Source of the DNA: Methanobacterium_D sp040373355
Lineage (GTDB): Archaea; Methanobacteriota; Methanobacteria; Methanobacteriales; Methanobacteriaceae
DNA length: 64,000 nt
Assembly (NCBI RefSeq): GCF_047495555.1
Contig: NZ_CP166866.1
Location: 496,001 to 560,000 of the forward strand
Direction: 5' to 3'
The notes beneath the pieces were generated by a model that was given only the letters and a program-made list of their open reading frames with translations, was not told the origin of the DNA and searched no databases. Both the position numbers and the translations under genes were made by a program. The number at the start of each line of letters is the position of its first letter. The first letter of the stretch is position 1. Shown here one piece after another: positions 7,683 through 15,404 of this stretch.

Positions 7683-9413
7683 TTGTCCTGGATTATACTA
7701 TTTTTTGTCTTATTAGTGGCTTCCATCAAAAACAGAGGTTCCAATAAGAAAATGTCCGTATCCGTTGTGATTCCCGCATATAACGAATCAAAAAGCGTTG
7801 CCCATGTTATTAAGGTTGTTAAAAGCCTTAATATAGTAGATGAAGTTATAGTTGTTAATGACGGATCATCAGATAATACAGCGGAAACAGCTAAAAAAGC
7901 TGGAGCAATAGTTATAAGCCATAGTATTAACCAAGGAAAAGGTGCTGCTTTAAAAACAGGATTTAAAGAATCTAAAGGAGATATAGTTGCTTTTATTGAT
8001 GCTGATCTTCATAATCTAAGTTCAAATCAGATTAAAGAAATGATTAGTCCTATATTAGAAGGAAAAGCAGATATAACCAAGACAAAATTTAAAAGAGAGG
8101 CAGGAAGGGTAACCGAATTAACTGCAAAGCCACTTCTAAACTTCTTTTTCCCCGAATTAAAATTTGATCAACCATTAAGTGGGCAATTTGCAGCTAAAAG
8201 GACATTTTTAAACGGAATTAAATTTGAAGAAGATTATGGGGTTGATGTTGGAATTGTTCTGGATGCTGACGTAAGAGGCATGAAAATAAAAGAAGTAGAC
8301 ATTGGAAAAATTGAGCATACACATTCTTCAATCCAAGAACTAAATAAAATGGCCAATGAAGTTGTGAGAACTATTGTAGATAGGGCCATGGAATACGGAA
8401 GATTTTCAATGATGGATACACTTGGAAAGTCCATAAGAATGAGTATTTTAGGACTTTCACTTACATCTTTAGGTTTATTCTCCATATTTTTCATAAACAG
8501 AATTCCTGCAATAATAGGGGCTGCTATTGCACTAATTGGCCTTATTACGACTATTTACTACGTATTTAAGCTTATAAGAAAAACTGCAGTTATTCTTTCT
8601 AAATCAGATAAAAGATTTCCTACTTTGAAATCTCTTTTTTATATGCATTCTCCCATTGTCGTTTCTGGTTTGATATTAGTAGCCATGATGATTACAATGA
8701 TAGGATCAGTACATATAGATAGTGGAAAAATATCCATAGAACCTGCTTCAAGCAATCTTATAATTTGGGGAGACGTAAGTAACATAAGAACCGAAGTTAG
8801 AGGCCCATATATAATAGATAGTGCTCTTGAAAATGAGTATACGATTTTAAGGATGCCAATAGAAGCTATGAACACTTTAGAGCTTAATTACGGAGATTCA
8901 ATTTATATAAATAATAAAAAATATAATTTAAACGAAACACGGCCCGGAGAAGATAATATAATACGAATACCATATGATGCAAGAAATTATTTAGCTTTAA
9001 GCATAGGGAATATTATAAGGGATAGTGATATTAGAGGTAAGTTTATAGAGTCCTATGCTGAAAAGTCTCTTTCATTAACCCCTACTTTTAATAATTCTAA
9101 TAATCTAAGGATAAATGAAGGAATATTCCTTAAATCAAGTAGTGAAAAAGGCAGAATCGTTAATATATACTTTGATAACCAGAAAATAGTAACTACATCA
9201 GGAATATTCCAAAATGGAGATTACAGTATTTATATTAACAACGTAAAGTACACGACCATCCATATTAACAAAAAAGATACCAAAAATGTTGAGCAAGTGT
9301 ATTGGGGTAAACATACTATAAAAATAGAAATTGGAGATCCTACTGACTCAAATGTGGCATTTGCAACATCAGATAAGGGTAAATTCTTAAATTTAATTTT
9401 AAGCAACAAATAA
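7683..9413 (+). CDS. membrane glycosyltransferase family 2 with C-terminal beta-rich domain
   Basis: The 576-residue protein has a short N-terminal hydrophobic segment (residues 3-15). A GT-A domain follows at about 25-240, with VVIPAYNE, VVNDGSSDNT and the metal-binding DAD in AFIDADLHN. This resembles dolichyl-phosphate sugar transferases. Three hydrophobic helices lie at about 255-277, 278-300 and 322-344. A C-terminal region of about 230 residues, rich in I/N/S and beta-like, is probably extracytoplasmic. The start is a TTG, chosen because GAGGTG lies five bases upstream. Likely role: lipid-linked or surface glycan synthesis. The C-terminal domain is unrecognised. Confidence 0.8.
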   Translation: MSWIILFFVLLVASIKNRGSNKKMSVSVVIPAYNESKSVAHVIKVVKSLNIVDEVIVVNDGSSDNTAETAKKAGAIVISHSINQGKGAALKTGFKESKGDIVAFIDADLHNLSSNQIKEMISPILEGKADITKTKFKREAGRVTELTAKPLLNFFFPELKFDQPLSGQFAAKRTFLNGIKFEEDYGVDVGIVLDADVRGMKIKEVDIGKIEHTHSSIQELNKMANEVVRTIVDRAMEYGRFSMMDTLGKSIRMSILGLSLTSLGLFSIFFINRIPAIIGAAIALIGLITTIYYVFKLIRKTAVILSKSDKRFPTLKSLFYMHSPIVVSGLILVAMMITMIGSVHIDSGKISIEPASSNLIIWGDVSNIRTEVRGPYIIDSALENEYTILRMPIEAMNTLELNYGDSIYINNKKYNLNETRPGEDNIIRIPYDARNYLALSIGNIIRDSDIRGKFIESYAEKSLSLTPTFNNSNNLRINEGIFLKSSSEKGRIVNIYFDNQKIVTTSGIFQNGDYSIYINNVKYTTIHINKKDTKNVEQVYWGKHTIKIEIGDPTDSNVAFATSDKGKFLNLILSNK

Positions 9414-9425
9414 AGAAATTGAAAG

Positions 9426-10358
9426 TTAATAATAAACTTTAACTGCTTCTTTTATATCATTATAAAGCCCTAAAGCTGCAAGTGCGCCTATTTTACCTTC
9501 ACGACCTGTAACTTCTACAAACTGAATACTTAATTCTTCTCCAGTTTTTTCTGCTTCTTCAACAGTTATCATAGATTGCTTAGCTGCCATTGCATATTCT
9601 CTTAGTTTTTCAGGAATATCAATACCATCTAAAATTGCCATTGCAGTTTTTTCAGATAATGTGTGTTCTTTAAATAATTTACGTGCTTCTTCTATAAGTC
9701 TATCTCTTTCATTCTGTTTAACAGCGAAAACGAGTGCTATAGCGACACAGTTTTGGGTTTTATTAGGATTATGAGGATAAAGTTGTACTATAACGTGATC
9801 TAGATATTCAAATCCCATTTTACTGAGTTCAGTGCCTACATTATTTGCAAGTGTCCATGTAGCTCCTTCTTCTTTAGTATCAGTATCATCAATACCAATT
9901 ACAACCTTTTTAAGCCCGGGAGTGACAACTGCTGCTCTTCCTACCTTTGAGCCCCCACCTATATCATAAAGTTCCACCCTTTTAACTCCTTCTGCCATTC
10001 CACGGCACATTGCAGCGCCTACACCTGCACCTGCAAGTCCTGCGTGAACTACTTTAACTTCATTATCATTAACTGAAACTTCTTCAATTCCGGCAGCAGA
10101 AAAGCTTGCTTTAAGATCAAAATCTGATTTTCCTATCTTTACAAGGAAGGTATGTTTATTTCCATCTCTTTTTGACTTTTCAACAAGTTCACTTGAACGT
10201 TCATATTGGTAAACAACCCATTCTGAACCTCCAATGCATGGATGGTACTCAACAATTTCTACATAGTCACCATCAACCATTGTAATGACTTTTTTATATG
10301 GCGCTATCCAGGGGTCTTTAAATTTATCTTTAAGGTCTTCAGGAGTTAAAATTTCCAT
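9426..10358 (-). CDS. methanogenesis marker protein 11
   Basis: The 310-residue protein matches the methanogen-restricted marker protein 11. It has an N-terminal unique region, a Gly-rich centre (GLAGAGVGAAMCRGMAEG, about residues 106-123) and a VVIGIDDTDTKEEGATW block near residue 148. That block is also seen in TiaS-like tRNA agmatinyltransferases. The family is conserved in methanogens but its function is not established; the GIDDTD motif suggests a nucleotide-dependent reaction. It converges with the glycosyltransferase gene 12 bp away. Confidence 0.8.
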   Translation of the reverse strand: MEILTPEDLKDKFKDPWIAPYKKVITMVDGDYVEIVEYHPCIGGSEWVVYQYERSSELVEKSKRDGNKHTFLVKIGKSDFDLKASFSAAGIEEVSVNDNEVKVVHAGLAGAGVGAAMCRGMAEGVKRVELYDIGGGSKVGRAAVVTPGLKKVVIGIDDTDTKEEGATWTLANNVGTELSKMGFEYLDHVIVQLYPHNPNKTQNCVAIALVFAVKQNERDRLIEEARKLFKEHTLSEKTAMAILDGIDIPEKLREYAMAAKQSMITVEEAEKTGEELSIQFVEVTGREGKIGALAALGLYNDIKEAVKVYY

Positions 10359-10464
10359 AGTTATCCCTTCAATTTTTATGAAATATTAGATACAGATTTA
10401 ATTTTATCTAAAATAAAGTTAATTGAAAATGAAAGTAAGAGAATATAATAATTAAAAATAATTT

Positions 10465-10875
10465 TTATTTTAAACGTTCGCACATTTTAACAGCTGCTTC
10501 AACTGCACGTTTACCATATTCAACACGTTGATGAGCTTCTAAACGTGTCATTCCAGGACCAGATATTCCTAAAGCCACTGGTTTATCATATTCAAGTGCT
10601 AGATCAGCTATTTTACGTGAAGCATGTTGAACAACTATTTCATCGTGAGAAGTTGAACCTTCTATAACTGCTCCAAGAGTTATAACTGCATCTATGTCAT
10701 CTTCCTGTAAGAGCTTCTTAATTGCAAGGGGCATGTCAAATACGCCAGGTACTGCAATTACTTTGGTTATTTCAGAATCTAAAAATTTAGCGTGTTCTTT
10801 AGCTAATTCAAGCATCATACTGGTTATATCATAATTAAATTCTGCAACTACTGCTCCTAATCTAACTTTTACCAT
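10465..10875 (-). CDS. ribH: 6,7-dimethyl-8-ribityllumazine synthase
   Basis: The 136-residue lumazine synthase condenses a ribityl-pyrimidine with 3,4-dihydroxybutanone phosphate on the way to riboflavin and, in methanogens, FAD and FMN. It shows AEFNYDIT at the substrate pocket, VPGVFDMPLAI, LGAVIEGSTSHDEIV with the general-base histidine, and GISGPGMT near the C terminus. Length fits the archaeal family. GGAGG lies before the ATG. It is next to the cysteine desulfurase and leu genes, as I recall for M. thermautotrophicus. Confidence 0.95.
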   Translation of the reverse strand: MVKVRLGAVVAEFNYDITSMMLELAKEHAKFLDSEITKVIAVPGVFDMPLAIKKLLQEDDIDAVITLGAVIEGSTSHDEIVVQHASRKIADLALEYDKPVALGISGPGMTRLEAHQRVEYGKRAVEAAVKMCERLK

Positions 10876-10983
10876 TTATTTTCCTCCAAACTTAAATCAT
10901 TGAAATTGACAAAACTTATGCCAACCATAAAAATTTGAACTTACATCTAAATTTTAATTATATAGTATTTAATTACTGCTGTT

Positions 10984-11070
10984 TTATATCAGGTAAGATA
11001 AAGCTACTGCAATAGCACTAGAAATCATTATAAATATTATAAAAAGCGCTATAAGTTGTGGTCTCTCCAT
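10984..11070 (-). CDS. 28-residue hydrophobic membrane peptide
   Basis: A 28-codon frame starts at an ATG preceded by GGGGGCTGA at good spacing. It encodes a short charged head (MERPQ) followed by an uninterrupted hydrophobic helix (about residues 6-28). It lies between ribH and the cysteine desulfurase on the same strand. The strong ribosome binding site and clean helix support translation. It could be a small regulatory or subunit-like membrane peptide. No family recognised. Confidence 0.5.
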   Translation of the reverse strand: MERPQLIALFIIFIMISSAIAVALSYLI

Positions 11071-11124
11071 TTTTCAGCCCCCAAAAAATCTTTGATTTTG
11101 AGGTCATAAAATTTATTTTGAATT

Positions 11125-12330
11125 TTAATGACCTCCTGCGAATTTAGAAATCTCTTCTACAGCTTCTATAAGCATTTCAATTTCTTCTTTAGTATTATAG
11201 TAATGAACAGATGCCCTAACAGTCCCGCCAAGGACATCGGCCCCAAGATGTTTTATTGCAGGAATTGCGCAATGATAACCGCTTCTAACACAAATATCCT
11301 TTAATTCATCGAGTATTTTTGCAACATCGTGTGAATTCATACCCTGTATATTAAAAGCAACGATTCCATGGATATTTTCAGGATTGCCATAGGTTATGGT
11401 GTTATCTATATCACTAATTTGATTATACATATATTTTGTAAGCTTAACACTGTGTTTTTCAATAGTTTCAATCCCAATTTCATCTACATATTTTACAGCA
11501 GCCCCAAGTCCAATAATACCTGCTATATTTTGAGTACCGCCTTCAAATTTTGCAGGATGGGACTCAAGTGTAAAGTCTTCCTCCGTTACATCTGAAACTG
11601 TCCCACCACCAAGATTTATAGGATTAATCTGTTCTGCAATCTCATTTTTACAATATAAAAATCCAGTTCCTACAGGACCTAAAAGCCCTTTATGGCCCGG
11701 AAAAGATACAAAATGTGCTTTAGTTTCCTTAACATCAAATTTAGTGTGTCCTGCAGATTGAGCAGCATCAATTAAATAAAGAATATTGTTTTCTTCTGCA
11801 ATTTTTCCTATTTCATATATTGGCTGACATGACCCAATTGAATTTGAAATATGGGTAGTTGTAATAAGTTTTGTAGTATCATCTACTGCACTTTCAATAT
11901 CTGCAAGGTCAATTACACCATATTCATTTGTTTTTATAACCCTTAAATTTACTCCCCTTTCTTTCAATCTAAGCCATGGAAGAAAATTGGAGTGATGTTC
12001 TATATTAGGAACAATTATTGAATCTCCCTTTTTAAATTCCAAACCATTTGCTACAATATTTATAGCTTCAGTAGTATTTTTTGTAAAAATTACTTCGCTT
12101 TTTGAGGAATTTATAAATTCTGCAATCCTTTCTCTTGTATTTTCAAACTTAGTGGTTGCTTTAACAGCCGTTTTATATGCTCCCCTTCCAATATTGGCAT
12201 TAAAATGATGGTAGTAATCGAGCATAGCTCTTACTACCGGTTCAGGGGTCGGAGTGGTGCTTGCAGCATCCAGATAGATTAATTCTTCAAGTAATGGAAT
12301 ATCTGCCCTAATATTGATATTTGCGCTCAT
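11125..12330 (-). CDS. cysteine desulfurase-like class V aminotransferase
   Basis: The 401-residue PLP enzyme resembles SufS/Csd. YLDAASTTPTP is near the start, NTTEAIN binds the cofactor phosphate, HHSNFLPW follows, and the PLP lysine is in SFPGHKGLLG near residue 203. The sulfur-carrying cysteine lies in VRSGYHCAIP near residue 355. The cysteine supports real desulfurase chemistry, feeding Fe-S cluster or tRNA thiolation. Many methanogens lack or barely use such enzymes, so its presence is informative. AGGAGG precedes the ATG. Confidence 0.85.
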   Translation of the reverse strand: MSANINIRADIPLLEELIYLDAASTTPTPEPVVRAMLDYYHHFNANIGRGAYKTAVKATTKFENTRERIAEFINSSKSEVIFTKNTTEAINIVANGLEFKKGDSIIVPNIEHHSNFLPWLRLKERGVNLRVIKTNEYGVIDLADIESAVDDTTKLITTTHISNSIGSCQPIYEIGKIAEENNILYLIDAAQSAGHTKFDVKETKAHFVSFPGHKGLLGPVGTGFLYCKNEIAEQINPINLGGGTVSDVTEEDFTLESHPAKFEGGTQNIAGIIGLGAAVKYVDEIGIETIEKHSVKLTKYMYNQISDIDNTITYGNPENIHGIVAFNIQGMNSHDVAKILDELKDICVRSGYHCAIPAIKHLGADVLGGTVRASVHYYNTKEEIEMLIEAVEEISKFAGGH

Positions 12331-12379
12331 AAGACTGAGTCCTCCTAATAATCATCTGGATGCTACAATATATACCTAT

Positions 12380-13366
12380 TTACCCTTCAATTTTGTTTCT
12401 AACTTCCCTAGCCATTTCTATTGTAGAAGCGTTTCCACCAAGGTCTTGAGTTACTACTTTACCTTCACTTAGAACTTCTACTAAAGCATTTTCAACAGTT
12501 CGTGCTGCTTCATGCTCTTCAAGGTAGTCAAGCATTAATACTGCTGAAAGTATCATTGCAGCAGGATTAGCCGTATTTTTACCAGCATGCCTTGGTGCTG
12601 AACCATGTACTGGTTCAAATATACCAGTGTTTTCTCCAATATTTGCTGAAGGTATTAAACCTAATCCTCCAACCAGTCCTGCACCTTCATCTGATAATAT
12701 ATCACCAAAGAGGTTAGTGGTTACAATAACATCGAACATGTGAGGGTTTGTAATAAAGAACATTGCAGTAGCGTCTACATAACGGTCATCGGTTTCAATA
12801 TCGCTATAATCCTTTGAAACTTCATAGAATGTATCTCTGAAAAGTCCATCAGTCTTTTTAAGAACATTAGCCTTGTGAACAGCAGTAACTTTACTTCTAC
12901 CAGTCTTTTTAGCATAATCAAAAGCAAAACGGGAAATTCTTTCACTTGCTTTTTTAGTTATAACCCTTAAAGCGGTTGCCCCTTCTTCTGTTTCTTCTTC
13001 AATACCTATGTACATTCCTTCAGTATTTTCTCTCACAATAACGAAATCTAAGTCATCGTAAACACTTTTTGTGCCGGGATATGACTTAACAGGTCTTAAA
13101 TTAGCATAAAGATCTAATTCCTGTCTTAGTTTAACAATAACATCTGCTGCTGATTCTCCAGCAGCTCCAAATAAACATGCCTGTGATTCTTTTACTATGT
13201 CAATTGTTTCTTGTGGTAATGCAATGCCTGAGACTTCTTCATATTCATCTCCTGCATCTGCAAACGTGTAATCAAATTTAACATCTAGAGCTTCTAGTAT
13301 GTGTAATGTAGCTTCCATTACTTCTTTTCCAATACCATCACCAGGTATTACTGCTATTTTGTACAT
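12380..13366 (-). CDS. leuB: 3-isopropylmalate/homoisocitrate dehydrogenase family
   Basis: The 328-residue beta-decarboxylating dehydrogenase has IPGDGIGKE, LRQELDLYANLRPV (substrate arginines), VRENTEGMYIG, TNLFGDILSDEGAGLVGG (metal aspartates) and EPVHGSAPRHAGKN. It is NAD(P)-dependent. The sequence alone does not separate leucine biosynthesis (LeuB) from the coenzyme B pathway (AksF). It lies directly downstream of leuD and leuC on the same strand, and the LeuD signature favours leucine. The product would be 2-ketoisocaproate. Confidence 0.82.
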   Translation of the reverse strand: MYKIAVIPGDGIGKEVMEATLHILEALDVKFDYTFADAGDEYEEVSGIALPQETIDIVKESQACLFGAAGESAADVIVKLRQELDLYANLRPVKSYPGTKSVYDDLDFVIVRENTEGMYIGIEEETEEGATALRVITKKASERISRFAFDYAKKTGRSKVTAVHKANVLKKTDGLFRDTFYEVSKDYSDIETDDRYVDATAMFFITNPHMFDVIVTTNLFGDILSDEGAGLVGGLGLIPSANIGENTGIFEPVHGSAPRHAGKNTANPAAMILSAVLMLDYLEEHEAARTVENALVEVLSEGKVVTQDLGGNASTIEMAREVRNKIEG

Positions 13367-13416
13367 AAAAACACCTATCTTATAATTTATATTCTATTCA
13401 ACTTATAATTTGCTTA

Positions 13417-13914
13417 TTATCCTTTTATCTCATCGATATGATCCTTTAAATAAGGGATTAATCCCCCTTCATTTAATATTTCAACCATAAACGGAGGTAA
13501 TCCTTTAATTTTAAATTCTTCATTTGTGGTCATGTTTTTGAGAATACCTTTTTCCATATCAATCTCAATTTCGTCACCTTCTGAGATGTGCTTGGATATG
13601 CCCTTAATCTCTATAAGTGGAAGGCCTACGTTTATTGAATTTCTGTAAAATATCCTTGCAAATGACTCTGCAACTACTGCAGAAATTCCTGCACCTTTAA
13701 TAGCAATTGGAGCGTGTTCTCTTGATGATCCACATCCGAAATTTCTTCCTCCGATCATCACGTCGCTAGGTTTTACCTTTTTTGCAAATTCAGGGTCTGC
13801 ACCTTCCATAACATGCTCTGCAAGGTCTTTTTCATCCCTTAATACAAGGTATCTTCCAGGAACTATTAAGTCAGTATCAATATCATCGCCGAATTTCCAT
13901 GCTTTTCCTTTCAT
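13417..13914 (-). CDS. leuD: 3-isopropylmalate dehydratase small subunit
   Basis: This 165-residue swivel-domain subunit has DIDTDLIVPGRYLV near residue 10, GGRNFGCGSSREHAP near residue 56 and FYRNSINVGLP near residue 96. The substrate-selecting loop reads YLVL. As I recall, the methanogen homoaconitase small subunit has YLRT at this point, so isopropylmalate isomerase is favoured. It forms a complex with the large subunit encoded 11 bp upstream. It is downstream of leuC and upstream of leuB in one operon. Confidence 0.85.
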   Translation of the reverse strand: MKGKAWKFGDDIDTDLIVPGRYLVLRDEKDLAEHVMEGADPEFAKKVKPSDVMIGGRNFGCGSSREHAPIAIKGAGISAVVAESFARIFYRNSINVGLPLIEIKGISKHISEGDEIEIDMEKGILKNMTTNEEFKIKGLPPFMVEILNEGGLIPYLKDHIDEIKG

Positions 13915-13925
13915 GATATCACCAT

Positions 13926-15185
13926 TTATTTAATATTCCTTGGATCTTCGATTTTTCCAGTAATTGCAGATGCTGCTGCAACTGCTGCTGAACTTAAGTA
14001 AACTTCTCCTTCTGCACTACCTTGTCTTCCTTTAAAGTTCCTGTTTGAGGTGGAAAGACTTACTTCTCCAGGTCCTAAGAGACCTACATGTCCACCAAGA
14101 CATGGCCCACAACATGGATTGCAAACAAGTGCTCCGGCATCTACAAATGTATTCATTAATCCTTCATTAAGTGCTTGAGTGTAAACTTCACGTGAAGCGG
14201 GTATTACAAGCATTCTTATGTTGTCTGAAACATTATTTCCCTTAAGAATCCTTGCTGCATCCCTTAAGTCTTCAATTCTACCATTTGTACATGATCCAAG
14301 GAAAACCTGATCGATAGGTGTCCCTGCCACATCAGAAATTCCTTTAACATTATCTACGTTGTGAGGACATGCAATTTGTGGTTCAAGATCACTTACATCA
14401 ATATCCATTATTTCCATTGATGGAGCATCGATATCTCCTTTAAGTACTTCATATGCTTTGCTTGATCTTCCATTAACGTAATCAAGAGACTTCTGGTCGG
14501 GTTCTACAAGTCCTGTTTTACCACCCATCTCTATAGCCATGTTACAAAGTACCATTCTATCAGAAACTGACATATCAGTAACAGTTTGTCCTCCAAATTC
14601 ACATGCCTTGTATGTTGCACCATCAGCACCCATTTGCCCAATTATATTAAGAACAACATCTTTAGCATAAACATTTTGAGGTAAGTTACCTTCTATATTA
14701 AATTTTATGGTTTCAGGTACTTTGAACCATAGTTTTCCTGTAGCAAAAACCATTGACATGTCGGTTGACCCTATACCTGTTGAAAATGCACCTAATGCAC
14801 CATGAGTACATGTATGGGAATCTGTTCCAACTACTACTTCCCCAGGAACTATGTGTCCTTTTTCTGGAAGTACCTGGTGACATACACCTTCTCTAACGTC
14901 GTAAAAGTTCCTTATTCCTTGATCCTTAACAAATTTACGCATTATTATGTGATTTTCGGCCGCATCGATTGAATCTGCAGGCACCTGATGGTCAAAAACC
15001 ACCACAATTTTCTCTGGATCCCAGACTTCTGGAACTCCTATTTTCTCAAAAGACTCTACTGAAAGTGGCCCTGTAAGATCATGAGTCATAGCCACGTCTA
15101 TGTTAGCCATAACTATCTCACCCGCCTCAACTTCCTTTTTACCAGAGGCCTTTGCAAGTATTTTCTCTGCCATTGTCATTGACAT
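13926..15185 (-). CDS. leuC: 3-isopropylmalate dehydratase large subunit
   Basis: The 419-residue aconitase-family subunit carries the [4Fe-4S] ligands in VFLGSCTNGR (near residue 296) and NPCCGPCLGGH (near residue 355). TDSHTCTHGALGAF, at the active site, is near residue 122. Length matches the archaeal LeuC/HacA group. It is first in the leuC-leuD-leuB operon, with AAGGAGGG before the ATG. The upstream 220 bp are shared with the divergent RPA gene. Confidence 0.88.
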   Translation of the reverse strand: MSMTMAEKILAKASGKKEVEAGEIVMANIDVAMTHDLTGPLSVESFEKIGVPEVWDPEKIVVVFDHQVPADSIDAAENHIIMRKFVKDQGIRNFYDVREGVCHQVLPEKGHIVPGEVVVGTDSHTCTHGALGAFSTGIGSTDMSMVFATGKLWFKVPETIKFNIEGNLPQNVYAKDVVLNIIGQMGADGATYKACEFGGQTVTDMSVSDRMVLCNMAIEMGGKTGLVEPDQKSLDYVNGRSSKAYEVLKGDIDAPSMEIMDIDVSDLEPQIACPHNVDNVKGISDVAGTPIDQVFLGSCTNGRIEDLRDAARILKGNNVSDNIRMLVIPASREVYTQALNEGLMNTFVDAGALVCNPCCGPCLGGHVGLLGPGEVSLSTSNRNFKGRQGSAEGEVYLSSAAVAAASAITGKIEDPRNIK

Positions 15186-15404
15186 CTTTAACCCTCCTTA
15201 TATTTCCAATTAAAAAGTTAGCGGTTGATTTAATTATTCAAATGAGTTTAAATATAAAAAGAGGCTTAACAAAGCCGATAAAAATTGCATTTTTCAGCAG
15301 TTAAGCATATATATTGGAGCGTAAATACTACTACATATAATATATATGACACTTGTTAATTTTTCAAATAATTTAAATGTGTCGGTTAAAGTGAGGACAT
15401 CAAC
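15186..15404. promoter_or_regulatory. divergent promoter region, leuC / rpa
   Basis: The 219-bp AT-rich spacer separates leuC (leftward) from rpa (rightward). TATA-like tracts are visible near 15250 (TTTAAATATAAA) and 15340-15351 (TATAATATATAT), suitable for leftward and rightward transcription respectively. No clear operator palindrome is seen. Confidence 0.4.

Noticed and set aside
12380..15185. Coenzyme B (AksDEF) operon
   Set aside because: The family is the same, but the small subunit loop YLVL and the contiguous order fit leucine biosynthesis better. I keep the leu names with reservation.
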